Below, piece after piece: positions 1 through 8,187 of a DNA stretch of 64,000 bases. This stretch comes from CAIQPV01 sp964480365 (GTDB lineage: Bacteria; Pseudomonadota; Gammaproteobacteria; Burkholderiales; Gallionellaceae): assembly GCA_964480365.1 (NCBI GenBank), contig CAYZPM010000016.1, forward strand, positions 13,823 to 77,822. Reading direction: 5' to 3'. Below the pieces are notes generated by a model. That model saw only the letters and a list, made by a program, of their open reading frames with translations. It made no database searches and was not told the origin of the DNA. Position 1 is the first letter of the stretch. Each line of letters starts with the position of its first letter. The position numbers were made by a program, and so were the translations under genes.

Positions 1-122
1 GTACCCGCTTCGGTGCGCTGGATACCTTCCACCCGGATATCCTTGACGACGAATGGCTCAATGGCCGCAGCGGAAGTGGCGTAAAGCAACGGTATCAACA
101 CCGCAAGTTTCTTTAATTTCAT
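1..122 (-). CDS. bamA: Outer membrane protein assembly factor BamA, N-terminal fragment
   Basis: Only the first 40 or so codons lie in the window; the gene continues past base 1. The peptide opens with a signal peptide (MKLKKLAVLIPLLYATSAAA) and is followed by IEPFVVKDIRVEGIQRTEAGT, the typical beginning of the first POTRA domain of BamA. BamA is the central outer-membrane beta-barrel insertase. The ATG sits 6 bases after the rseP stop, so it is the distal gene of the rpsB-to-rseP operon, the order usual in proteobacteria. The fragment is too short to judge integrity. Confidence 0.9.
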   Translation of the reverse strand, partial: MKLKKLAVLIPLLYATSAAAIEPFVVKDIRVEGIQRTEAG

Positions 123-128
123 TTATAT

Positions 129-1484
129 TTAACCCAAAATCAGGCGACTGATATCGTTGTACAACGCAAAAGCCATTAAAGTGACGAGCAGCGCAATACC
201 CACATTTTGTCCGACCTCCCAAGCCTTCTCGGACACGGGACTGCCCTTCACCAACTCAACCGTATAATACAACAAATGTCCCCCGTCCAATAATGGGATG
301 GGCAACAAGTTCAGCACTCCTAGGCTGATACTGATCAGCGCCAGGAAGCCCAGATACGCGGTCACGCCCATCTGCGCGGACTGCCCGGCGTAATCGGCGA
401 TGGTAATCGGACCGCTCAGGTTTTTCATGGAAATTTCGCCGGACACCATCTTGCCCATCATCTTCAGGCTGACTGCGGCGGTTTCCCAAGTCTTGCGCAC
501 CGCCTGGCTCAAAGCCGCAATCGGCGCATAACTCACTTCGGTCATGAGTGCATCGAACTCTCGCTGATCGATAAACGGCGCGGCACCGATTTTGCCGACC
601 TGCTTGCCCGCCTCATTGACTGTGTCAGGCGTTACATCAAGCGCCAGTGAACTACCTGCACGCTCGATCTCCAGATGCAGTGCGCTACCGGGATGACTGC
701 GCACCGCCTCGACCAGATCTTTCCATTGTGCAATATCATGTCTATCAATGCGCACGACACGGTCATCCGCGCGCAGCCCGGCGCGCTGTGCGACTCCGCC
801 TTCCACCAGTTTGCCGAAGATGGGTTGCACCAGCGGTTGATAGGGCTGCAAACCGAGCTTTTGCAAAAAGTCTCCATCCAGATCGGCAGGCGCAATGACC
901 TTCAGGTCGAGTACATGCTGCATCGTTGCGCCTTGCAGCGTGCGCCCCTCAATGTGAGCCTCGGCACCTTGCAACGCCATATCCAGCAACGCCCAGCGCA
1001 CCTCCTGCCAGCTCGGCATGCCAACCCCGTTGATGCTGATGATGGTTTCCTGCTCCTGCAAGCGCGCCAATGCGGCAGGTGTTTGCGGCGCGACTTCACC
1101 CAGCATGGGTTTCAGCCCCGGCACCCCGTGCATGAACAATCCCCAGTACAAGACAATAGCCAACAGCAGGTTGGATACCGGCCCCGCCACCACGATGGAC
1201 ATGCGCCGCAGCACCGGCTGGCGATTGAAGGCGCGGTGCAACTCATGCTCGGTCACTTCGCCTTCGCGCTCGTCCAGCATCTTGACGTAACCGCCCAGGG
1301 GAATGGCGGAGATCACCCATTCGGTTTCGCCGCCGACGAATTTTTTGATATAAAGAGATTTGCCGAAGCCGACGGAAAAGCGCAGTACCTTCACGCCGCA
1401 CAACCGCGCCACGCAGTAATGCCCCAGCTCGTGGAACACCACCAGCACCGCAATGGCGACAGCGAAAGCCCATAACGTGGTCAT
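129..1484 (-). CDS. rseP: RIP metalloprotease RseP (site-2 protease)
   Basis: 451 residues, the usual length for RseP. The zinc-binding HELGH motif is at residues 18-22 in the first membrane segment, and the second conserved motif NLLPIPLLDGGH lies near the C terminus between two further hydrophobic segments. The central part carries tandem PDZ domains. The family cleaves membrane-bound anti-sigma factors and remnant signal peptides. The start overlaps the dxr stop by 4 bases, which indicates translational coupling; bamA follows after 6 bases. Confidence 0.97.
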   Translation of the reverse strand: MTTLWAFAVAIAVLVVFHELGHYCVARLCGVKVLRFSVGFGKSLYIKKFVGGETEWVISAIPLGGYVKMLDEREGEVTEHELHRAFNRQPVLRRMSIVVAGPVSNLLLAIVLYWGLFMHGVPGLKPMLGEVAPQTPAALARLQEQETIISINGVGMPSWQEVRWALLDMALQGAEAHIEGRTLQGATMQHVLDLKVIAPADLDGDFLQKLGLQPYQPLVQPIFGKLVEGGVAQRAGLRADDRVVRIDRHDIAQWKDLVEAVRSHPGSALHLEIERAGSSLALDVTPDTVNEAGKQVGKIGAAPFIDQREFDALMTEVSYAPIAALSQAVRKTWETAAVSLKMMGKMVSGEISMKNLSGPITIADYAGQSAQMGVTAYLGFLALISISLGVLNLLPIPLLDGGHLLYYTVELVKGSPVSEKAWEVGQNVGIALLVTLMAFALYNDISRLILG

Positions 1485-2674
1485 GCCGAGAAAACCGGGC
1501 TAATCATGCGCTGCACCATTTCTAGCACTGCCGCCCGCGCCGCAGCGTCGGCGTTCAGCACATCTTCCAGCGTATTGACCGCAGCTACCGGCAAGGTCGC
1601 TAGCACATCTTCAATCAAGCGCGGAATTGCAAGGAAGGGAATTTGCCTGTCGAGGAAAGCGTCCACCGCGACTTCGTTCGCCGCATTTAACATGGCAGGC
1701 GCAGTGCCGCCCGCGCGCAAGGCTTGAAAGGCCAATGCCAAACAGGGAAAGCGCACAAAGTCCGGTGCAACAAAATCGAGCGTCGCTACCTTGAACAAAT
1801 CCAGAGGCTCTACGCCCGAAGTCATGCGCTCGGGATAGGCCAGCGCGTAAGCAATCGGCGTGCGCATGTCCGGGTTGCCCATCTGCGCCAGCACCGAGCC
1901 ATCCACGTACTGTACAAGCGAATGGATGACGCTCTGCGGATGAACCACAACTTGAATGGCATCGACGGGTGCGTTGAACAGCCAGTGCGCCTCGATCACT
2001 TCCAGCCCCTTGTTCATCAGGGTGGCTGAATCTACCGAGATTTTTCTGCCCATACTCCAGTTCGGGTGTGCGCACGCCTGCTCCGGCGTGACGTTTTGCA
2101 AATCGGACAGGGGGGTACAGCGGAATGGCCCGCCTGATGCAGTCAGCAAAATCTTGCTGATCCCGCTGGCGGTCAGGTCGCCGGAATAATTATGAGGCAG
2201 TGACTGGAAGATGGCATTGTGCTCGCTGTCTATCGGCAGCAACACCGAACCGCTTGCGCGCACCGCGTCCATGAACACCGCGCCCGCCATCACCAATGTT
2301 TCCTTGTTCGCCAACAGAATTTTCTTGCCTGCACGTGCAGCCGCCAGCGTCGGGCGCAGCCCCGCCGCACCGACGATGGAGGCCATCACCGCATCCACCT
2401 CGGGCAAGGTCGCTACCCGCTCCAGCGCCTCCACCCCGCACAGCACTTCCGTCGCAAGATTCGCAGCGGCAATTTTTTGCGCCAGACGCGCGGCGGCGGA
2501 CTCATCCAGCAATACTGCATAACTCGGCTTGAAGCGCACGCATTGTGCAAACAGGATATCGTCCTGGCGCTGTGCGGTAAGCGCCGTCACCCGGTATTTA
2601 TCGGGATGGCGTGCCACCACGTCCAGCGTGCTGTTGCCGATGCTGCCGGTGGAACCGAGGATGGTGAGGTTCAT
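1481..2674 (-). CDS. dxr: 1-deoxy-D-xylulose 5-phosphate reductoisomerase
   Basis: 397 residues, full length. It catalyses the NADPH-dependent conversion of DXP to MEP, the committed step of the non-mevalonate isoprenoid pathway. The N terminus has the nucleotide-binding loop GSTGSIGNST (residues 7-16). The metal/substrate motif DSEHNA begins at D149 with E151, and the substrate loop MNKGLEVIEAHWLF follows. It overlaps cdsA by 4 bases upstream and rseP by 4 bases downstream, so it is an internal gene of the operon. Confidence 0.98.
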   Translation of the reverse strand: MNLTILGSTGSIGNSTLDVVARHPDKYRVTALTAQRQDDILFAQCVRFKPSYAVLLDESAAARLAQKIAAANLATEVLCGVEALERVATLPEVDAVMASIVGAAGLRPTLAAARAGKKILLANKETLVMAGAVFMDAVRASGSVLLPIDSEHNAIFQSLPHNYSGDLTASGISKILLTASGGPFRCTPLSDLQNVTPEQACAHPNWSMGRKISVDSATLMNKGLEVIEAHWLFNAPVDAIQVVVHPQSVIHSLVQYVDGSVLAQMGNPDMRTPIAYALAYPERMTSGVEPLDLFKVATLDFVAPDFVRFPCLALAFQALRAGGTAPAMLNAANEVAVDAFLDRQIPFLAIPRLIEDVLATLPVAAVNTLEDVLNADAAARAAVLEMVQRMISPVFSA

Positions 2675-3495
2675 GTAAGCCTTTGCAACAACAGCGCTAA
2701 TGCGGCCAATGGCAGCGTGGAAGTCAGCGCATCGATACGATCCAGCAAACCACCATGGCCGGGCAGCAGGGCGCCACTATCCTTGACTCCTGCCTGGCGT
2801 TTGATGGCGGACTCGAACAGGTCGCCGATTACAGCCAACCCCACCCAACACCATGAGGCCAACAGGACAATCGGCAAAAACATGAACAGATGCATATAAC
2901 CGCCCAGACCCCACGCCAGCAGAACACAGACAGAAACCCCCAGCAGTGCGCCAATCACGCCCTCCCAGGTCTTGCCGGGACTGATGCTGGGTGCCAGCTT
3001 GCGCTTACCAAACTTGCGCCCGCTGAAATAAGCCGCGATGTCGGCCACCCACACCAACACCATGATACCAAGCAGCAACCACGGACTGTTCTCGCGCAAA
3101 TCTATCATCGCCAAGCCGGTCGGGATCAATACTGCCCATCCAACCAGCGCCATCGGCAGCGGCTGGCGCACCTGCCAGCCCATTCCCAGCCAGAACGGCA
3201 CAACGGCCAGCCACAACAGCGCCGATACCCCATAAACCAGCAAATGCAGGCTTGAATGCTGCACGAGCGTATGGTCTGCGTCAAACCACACGATGCCGCC
3301 CATCACCGCCAAGGTCAGCCACCAATACGTGTTGCCAAGCCTTGCGGTGAGCTTTGCAAGGCGAGTCCATTCCGATGCGCCCTGCATCACCACAACCATG
3401 ACCAGTGCTATCCATCCCGGCGCAGGCAACATAAATAGCGCGGACAGGAACAGCAGCAGCAGTATGATCGCAGTGATGATGCGCTGCTTAAGCAT
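2671..3495 (-). CDS. cdsA: Phosphatidate cytidylyltransferase
   Basis: 274 residues from the ATG at 3495 (MLKQRIITAI). The open frame extends 87 codons further upstream through uppS, but that extension is arginine- and serine-rich shadow sequence, and the ATG overlapping the uppS stop by 8 bases fits the operon. The product is an integral membrane protein with many hydrophobic segments. The CdsA signature (SISPGKTWEG and, near the C terminus, SAIKRQAGVKDSGALLPGHGG) is present. It makes CDP-diacylglycerol for phospholipid synthesis. Confidence 0.96.
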   Translation of the reverse strand: MLKQRIITAIILLLLFLSALFMLPAPGWIALVMVVVMQGASEWTRLAKLTARLGNTYWWLTLAVMGGIVWFDADHTLVQHSSLHLLVYGVSALLWLAVVPFWLGMGWQVRQPLPMALVGWAVLIPTGLAMIDLRENSPWLLLGIMVLVWVADIAAYFSGRKFGKRKLAPSISPGKTWEGVIGALLGVSVCVLLAWGLGGYMHLFMFLPIVLLASWCWVGLAVIGDLFESAIKRQAGVKDSGALLPGHGGLLDRIDALTSTLPLAALALLLQRLT

Positions 3496-4252
3496 CGGCC
3501 TTGCCTTCCTGCAACTGCTCACTGGTTCTGCCAAAGCGTCGCTCGCGCGCCTGATAGGAATGGATAGCCTCCTGCAACGCCTCGCGGTCGAAGGCTGGCC
3601 ACAGAGTGTCGGTGAAATACAACTCGGTGTATGCCATTTGCCACAGCAGGAAATTGCTGATGCGCTGCTCGCCGCCAGTGCGAATGAATAGATCCGGCTC
3701 CGGCGCATAGTGCATGGAAAGATAAGGTTCGAGTTCCGCTTCGCTGAAATTTGCAAACAGATCCGGTTTGTCTTTCAACATCGCCTGCGTCGCCTGCATG
3801 ATGTCCCAACGACCGCCGTAGTTGGCGGCAATGGTGAATGTCAGTCCGTCGTTAGCTGTGGTAAGTTGTTCTGCGTCGGCGATGTGGCGATTGAGCTGAT
3901 CATCGAAGCGGCTGCGATCGCCGATAATTTTCAGGCGAATATTATTTTCGTGCAGTTTGGCCACTTCGCGTTCCAGCATTTTCATGAACAACTGCATCAG
4001 GAACGAAACCTCGTCCGCCGGACGGCGCCAGTTCTCGCTGCTAAAGGCAAACACGGTGAGATATTCCACACCCAGTTCGCGGCAGGCTTTCACCGTTTCG
4101 CGCAAAGCCTCAACACCGCGCTGATGCCCTGCCACGCGCGGCAGGATACGCCGCTTTGCCCAACGGCCATTGCCATCCATGATGATGGCGATATGGCGTG
4201 GAACACAGGGAGCGTTAGGAATGGTGCGTGTTGAGCTTTGGAATAACGCCAT
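3488..4252 (-). CDS. uppS: Isoprenyl (undecaprenyl) diphosphate synthase
   Basis: 254 residues. It condenses isopentenyl diphosphates onto farnesyl diphosphate to give the C55 lipid carrier used for peptidoglycan. The catalytic motif IMDGNGRWA is at residues 24-32 (catalytic D26), and the C-terminal DLFIRTGGEQRISNFLLWQ motif is present. Overlap of 8 bases with cdsA and 85 bases from frr, with a hairpin in that gap. Gene order frr-uppS-cdsA-dxr-rseP matches other proteobacteria. Confidence 0.97.
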   Translation of the reverse strand: MALFQSSTRTIPNAPCVPRHIAIIMDGNGRWAKRRILPRVAGHQRGVEALRETVKACRELGVEYLTVFAFSSENWRRPADEVSFLMQLFMKMLEREVAKLHENNIRLKIIGDRSRFDDQLNRHIADAEQLTTANDGLTFTIAANYGGRWDIMQATQAMLKDKPDLFANFSEAELEPYLSMHYAPEPDLFIRTGGEQRISNFLLWQMAYTELYFTDTLWPAFDREALQEAIHSYQARERRFGRTSEQLQEGKADA

Positions 4253-4262
4253 GAAAATCCTT

Positions 4263-4333
4263 GAGCTGGTAGCTTGTAGGCAGTAGCTTGCAGCTGGATT
4301 GGCTACCCGCTACAAACTACGAGCTACCAGCTT
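4263..4333. repeat. Inverted repeat in the frr-uppS gap
   Basis: Two 17-base arms, 4263-4279 and 4317-4333, are inverted copies of each other with 15 of 17 positions matching and a 37-base spacer that itself repeats TAGCTTG-like words. The transcript can form a long hairpin between frr and uppS. No T-tract follows, so it is more like an intergenic palindromic element or mRNA stability/processing structure than a terminator; function is not established. Confidence 0.6.
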
Positions 4334-4337
4334 CATG

Positions 4338-4895
4338 TCAGACTGCCAACAAATCGGCTTCTTTAACTTGCAGCGCCTTGTCGATTTCAATAACGAAGCG
4401 GTCGGTCAACTTTTGCACGTCGTCCTGCGCGCGACGTTCATCGTCTTCGCTCACTTGCTTATCCTTGAGCAATTTCTTGAGCTGCTCGTTGGCATCGCGA
4501 CGCACGTTGCGCACTGCCACCTTGGCGTTCTCCGCCTCGTTCTTCACCACCTTGATCAGGTCGCGGCGGCGCTCTTCGGTCAGCATCGGCATCGGTACGC
4601 GGATCACGTCGCCGTTGGTCGACGGATTCAAGCCCAGATCGGCATCACGAATAGCTTTTTCCACAACGGGGATCATGTTCTTTTCCCACGGTTGCACACC
4701 TATGGTGCGTGCATCAATCAGGGTGACATTGGCAACCTGAGTAAGCAGTGTAGGATTGCCGTAATATTCCACCGATACATGATCCAGAATACCGCTGTGG
4801 GCACGTCCGGTGCGCACCTTGCCGAAATCCGCCTTAAGCGTTTCCAGCGACTTGCTCATTTTCTGTTCGGCAGTTTTCTTGATTTCAGAAATCAT
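4338..4895 (-). CDS. frr: Ribosome recycling factor
   Basis: 185 residues, standard length. RRF splits post-termination ribosomes together with EF-G. The sequence shows the family pattern from start (MISEIKKTAEQKMSKSLETL) through the conserved GRAHSGILDHVSVEYYG and the region VRNVRRDANEQLKKL of the long helical domain. It follows pyrH by 13 bases on the same strand. Confidence 0.98.
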   Translation of the reverse strand: MISEIKKTAEQKMSKSLETLKADFGKVRTGRAHSGILDHVSVEYYGNPTLLTQVANVTLIDARTIGVQPWEKNMIPVVEKAIRDADLGLNPSTNGDVIRVPMPMLTEERRRDLIKVVKNEAENAKVAVRNVRRDANEQLKKLLKDKQVSEDDERRAQDDVQKLTDRFVIEIDKALQVKEADLLAV

Positions 4896-4908
4896 GACTA
4901 CACCTCTA

Positions 4909-5634
4909 TCAATTGCAATGAACCAAGGTTCCTTCGCTTTCCCCCAACACCACGCGTTTCAACGCGCCAAGTTTGAAGATGCTGAATACAATAATGGGCA
5001 GCTTCTGGTCACGGCACAAGGTCAACGCAGTGGCATCCATCACACCCAAGTTCTTGGCTATCGCCTCATCGAAACTCACGCTCTGATAGCGTGTAGCGGA
5101 GGCATCTTTTTTCGGGTCGGCGGTATACACGCCATCCACCTTGGTCGCCTTGATGACAACCTCTGCATCCATTTCCACACCGCGCAATGCGGCAGCGGTA
5201 TCGGTAGTAAAAAACGGGTTGCCGGTACCGGCGCCGAATATCACTACCTTGCCTTCTTCCAGATAACGCAAGGCCTTGCCGCGTATAAACGGTTCCGCCA
5301 CTTGCTCCAGATTGAGCGCCGACTGCACACGACACTCCAGCCCTTGCTGCTTCATGGCGTCGGACAAAGCCATGGCATTCATCACTGTCGCCAACATGCC
5401 CATGTAGTCGGCAGTAGCGCGATCCATGCCAGCAGCGGCAGGCGCTACACCCCGAAAGATGTTGCCGCCGCCGATCACGATCGCCACCTGCACTCCCATA
5501 GCCACCACCTCGCTGATCTCACCTACAATGCGTTCGATCACGGCACGGTTGATGCCGTAGCTGTCATCGCCCATCAGGGCTTCGCCTGAGAGCTTGAGCA
5601 GGATGCGCTTGTAGGGTCGTCGTGCGGAGGTCAT
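4909..5634 (-). CDS. pyrH: UMP kinase
   Basis: 241 residues, full length. It phosphorylates UMP to UDP and is the bacterial, amino-acid-kinase-fold type. The N-terminal KRILLKLSGEALMG and the glycine-rich VIGGGNIFRG loop are present, as is the GTGNPFFTTDTAAALRG region. It sits between tsf (3-base gap) and frr (13-base gap) in the translation operon. Confidence 0.98.
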   Translation of the reverse strand: MTSARRPYKRILLKLSGEALMGDDSYGINRAVIERIVGEISEVVAMGVQVAIVIGGGNIFRGVAPAAAGMDRATADYMGMLATVMNAMALSDAMKQQGLECRVQSALNLEQVAEPFIRGKALRYLEEGKVVIFGAGTGNPFFTTDTAAALRGVEMDAEVVIKATKVDGVYTADPKKDASATRYQSVSFDEAIAKNLGVMDATALTLCRDQKLPIIVFSIFKLGALKRVVLGESEGTLVHCN

Positions 5635-5637
5635 AGC

Positions 5638-6540
5638 TTAAACCTGCGCGGCGGCGGCAGCGGCCGCAACTTCGGCTGCGAAATCTTCAACTTTCGCCTT
5701 CTCAATGCCCTCGCCCACGACAAACATCTGGAACGCGGACACGGAAGCGCCTTTGGCCTTCAGCAACTGTTCGATGGTCTGCTTGCCGTCCTCTGCCTTG
5801 ACGAATACCTGGCCGAGTAGCGTCACTTCCTTGAGGAACTTCTGCACCGTACCATCGGCAATCTTTTCCAGCATCGCGTCCGGCTTGCCGGCCTCGCGTG
5901 CCTTCTCAATCGCGATACGGCGTTCGGTGGCAATCTCCTCGGCGTTTACGCCGGAAGCGTCGATCGACTTCGGTTTGCTGGCTGCAATATGCATCGCCAG
6001 GTCTTTGCCCAAAGTTTCATCACCGCCGACCAAATCAAGCAGCACACCGATCTTGCTGCCGTGCAAATAAGAAGCCAGTTTGCCATTAGTGGTGGCAAAG
6101 CGGGTGAAACGACGCACGCTGACATTCTCGCCCAGCTTCATAACCAATTCCTTGCGGGTTTCTTCCACGCTGGCAGAGCCGTTGGCTATAGGCAAGTCGG
6201 ACAGAGCGGCGACATCTGCCGGATTTTTCTCGGATACGGTCTGCGCCACATTTATTGCAAACGCAATGAAATCGTCATTCTTGGCGACGAAATCGGTTTC
6301 GCAGTTCACTTCCGCAACGGCTCCAGTTTTTCCATCCGCACCAAGGAAAGTGCTCACTACGCCTTCAGCTGCCACGCGCGACGCAGCCTTGCTCGCCTTG
6401 GCGCCGCTCTTGATGCGCAATAATTCTTCAGCCGCCTTAAAGTCGCCATTGGTCTCGGTCAGCGCCCTCTTGCAATCCATCATGCCAAGGCCCGTAGCCT
6501 CGCGCAATTCTTTTACCATGCTTGCGGTAATTTCCGCCAT
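5638..6540 (-). CDS. tsf: Translation elongation factor Ts
   Basis: 300 residues. EF-Ts is the nucleotide exchange factor for EF-Tu. The N-terminal UBA-like module (ASMVKELREATGLGMMDCKRAL) and the core motif VAEVNCETDFVAKND are clear. The C terminus ends in a run of alanines. It follows rpsB after a 103-base gap holding an intrinsic terminator, as in many bacteria where tsf is expressed partly by read-through from rpsB. Confidence 0.98.
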   Translation of the reverse strand: MAEITASMVKELREATGLGMMDCKRALTETNGDFKAAEELLRIKSGAKASKAASRVAAEGVVSTFLGADGKTGAVAEVNCETDFVAKNDDFIAFAINVAQTVSEKNPADVAALSDLPIANGSASVEETRKELVMKLGENVSVRRFTRFATTNGKLASYLHGSKIGVLLDLVGGDETLGKDLAMHIAASKPKSIDASGVNAEEIATERRIAIEKAREAGKPDAMLEKIADGTVQKFLKEVTLLGQVFVKAEDGKQTIEQLLKAKGASVSAFQMFVVGEGIEKAKVEDFAAEVAAAAAAAQV

Positions 6541-6602
6541 TTCTCTGCTCCTTGAAATTCAAAACTTACGGCACCTTTAAAAAATTTTCGAGGCGCCCTT
6601 AC

Positions 6603-6628
6603 AAAAAAAGGGGCTTGCGCCCCTTTCG
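6603..6628 (-). terminator. Intrinsic terminator between rpsB and tsf
   Basis: Read on the minus strand, GAAAGGGGC-GCAA-GCCCCTTTTTTT forms a tight stem with a four-base loop followed by seven Ts. It lies 15 bases after the rpsB stop. Partial termination here would set the S2 to EF-Ts ratio (inference). Confidence 0.88.
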
Positions 6629-6643
6629 GACAAACAAAAAAAT

Positions 6644-7369
6644 TTAAGACGCCTGCTCTTCTACCTGCGCCACCACTTCGTTGAGCGCCTGCTCACGTCC
6701 TTCCAACACCGCATCGGCCATGCCGCGCGCGTATAGTCGAATCGCCTGGCTGGAATCGTCGTTGCCAGGAATGATGAAATCCACGCCCAGCGGTGTCGTA
6801 TTGGTATCCACAATGCCGATCACTGGAATGCCCAGTTTTTGCGCTTCCACGATGGCGCCTTTCTGATAGCCGACGTCGATCACAAAAATGGCCGACGGCA
6901 AACCGGTCATGTTCTTGATGCCGCCCAGGCTGCGATCCAGCTTTTCCAGTTCGCGCTGCATCATCAGGCCTTCCTTCTTGGAAACCTTTTCCATGGCGGC
7001 GCTGTCAGCCACCAAGGTTTCAAGGTCATGCAGGCGCTTGATGGACTGTTGCACCGTCTTGAAGTTGGTGAGCATGCCGCCCAGCCAGCGGTGGTCCACA
7101 AAAGGACAATCCGCGCGAACGGCTTCTTCCTTGATGATTTCACGCGCCTGGCGCTTGGTTGCGACGAACAGAATGCTGCCCTTGTTGGCAGCCAGCTTGC
7201 TCACGAACTTTACTGCGTCGTTGTACATAACGACGGTTTTTTCCAGATTGATGATGTGAATTTTGTTGCGATGACCGAAAATGTACGGGGCCATCTTGGG
7301 ATTCCAATAACGGGTCTGGTGTCCGAAATGGACGCCCGCTTCCAGCATTTGACGCATAGTTACAGCCAT
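6644..7369 (-). CDS. rpsB: 30S ribosomal protein S2
   Basis: 241 residues from ATG 7369 (MAVTMRQMLEAGVHFGHQTR). An in-frame start 33 bases upstream is possible, but the chosen ATG gives the canonical S2 N terminus. The conserved FGHRNKIHIINLEKT and FVIDVGYQKGAIVEAQKLGIP segments are present. First gene of the operon. Confidence 0.98.
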   Translation of the reverse strand: MAVTMRQMLEAGVHFGHQTRYWNPKMAPYIFGHRNKIHIINLEKTVVMYNDAVKFVSKLAANKGSILFVATKRQAREIIKEEAVRADCPFVDHRWLGGMLTNFKTVQQSIKRLHDLETLVADSAAMEKVSKKEGLMMQRELEKLDRSLGGIKNMTGLPSAIFVIDVGYQKGAIVEAQKLGIPVIGIVDTNTTPLGVDFIIPGNDDSSQAIRLYARGMADAVLEGREQALNEVVAQVEEQAS

Positions 7370-7481
7370 AATTACTCCATGTGTAAGGGTTAAGTCCTCC
7401 ACTCGTCAGCCTGACCCTTACGGGCACCCCAACATGAACGAGTGTGCGAATTTCCCGCTGGGCAATTCCAGCAGGGCGCGC
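7370..7481 (-). promoter_or_regulatory. rpsB 5' leader
   Basis: About 105 transcribed bases separate the predicted promoter from the rpsB ATG. The transcript contains a stem formed by CCCTGCTGG and CCAGCGGG (around 7457-7476) close to the 5' end. S2 autoregulates its own leader in proteobacteria; whether this sequence matches that element needs a covariance search. Confidence 0.45.
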
Positions 7482-7511
7482 ATTGTAACACCATCACAAC
7501 CTCATTCTCAA
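7482..7511 (-). promoter_or_regulatory. Predicted sigma-70 promoter of rpsB operon
   Basis: On the minus strand TTGAGA (7511-7506) and TACAAT (7487-7482) are separated by 18 bases, five of six matches to each consensus box or close to it. It is well placed to drive rpsB through bamA. Confidence 0.6.
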
Positions 7512-7581
7512 CCTTTAAAACGGATTAAGCCCTTGGCTCGTCAGGCATCTTTGAGCGCAAACGTCGCGTAACAATTCATTG

Positions 7582-7717
7582 CCTCCTGCCCGCTTGCCGG
7601 AGGAGGGCAGGAGAGATGTTGTCTGCCGCTGGCAGAACATGGGTTTTGCTGATAGATTGCTGTCCAATGTAGTAGCCACAGAAGAACTTTGTAATGCGTG
7701 CATCTTGTGCAAGATGC
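7582..7717. other. rpsB to 7745 intergenic region with two hairpins
   Basis: The 7512-7744 stretch holds no convincing gene. It contains two perfect inverted repeats: CTCCTGCCC (7582-7590) with GGGCAGGAG (7604-7612), and GCATCTTG (7700-7707) with CAAGATGC (7710-7717). The second lies just ahead of the 7745 start and could be an operator or leader hairpin. Neither has a T-tract. Confidence 0.5.
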
Positions 7718-7744
7718 CGCTCTTACACAAATAAGGGGCTTGTT

Positions 7745-8140
7745 ATGCGTAAATTTATTTTAATGGCGTTGTTATCTTTTGTTAGCAGCAACGCGATGGC
7801 AGGCTGGGTGGCAGTCACGGCAACTACTGATAATTCTGTCACTTTCTACGTTTATCCTGACGCCACCCGCAAGAATGACAGTGTGGTGAAAATGTGGTGG
7901 CTTGAAGATCTTAAGCAGGCAGACAAAGCGGGCAACGATAAACCGTATTCATCGGCAAAAGGGCTGGACGAGTTCGATTGCCAAAAAGTTCAACGTCGAA
8001 CGCTTGCTTTCTCTGAATACTCTGGGAACATGGGTAGTGGCGAGGTAAGTTTATCATCTGATTATGAATCTCCAAAGTGGAGTCCTATTTCGCCTGATAG
8101 CGTAGAGGAAGCTTTATGGAAATATGCCTGTAGGCAGTAA
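7745..8140 (+). CDS. Secreted adhesin-E-like protein
   Basis: 131 residues from ATG 7745, chosen because it follows an AAGGGG ribosome site and opens a clean signal peptide (MRKFILMALLSFVSSNAMA). The mature part begins GWVAVTATTDNSVTFYVYP and has the run VKMWWLEDLK, then EFDCQKVQRRTLAFSEYSGNMG and a C-terminal EEALWKYAC. This pattern resembles the surface-adhesin protein E family (small exported proteins of unknown role in most bacteria). The two cysteines, in FDC and YAC, could form a disulphide. Assignment to the family is by recalled pattern only. Confidence 0.75.
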   Translation: MRKFILMALLSFVSSNAMAGWVAVTATTDNSVTFYVYPDATRKNDSVVKMWWLEDLKQADKAGNDKPYSSAKGLDEFDCQKVQRRTLAFSEYSGNMGSGEVSLSSDYESPKWSPISPDSVEEALWKYACRQ

Positions 8141-8187
8141 GGTTTTCGTGAGCTACTTTCTGGCTATGCAAGCTCCAAGAGGAAAAT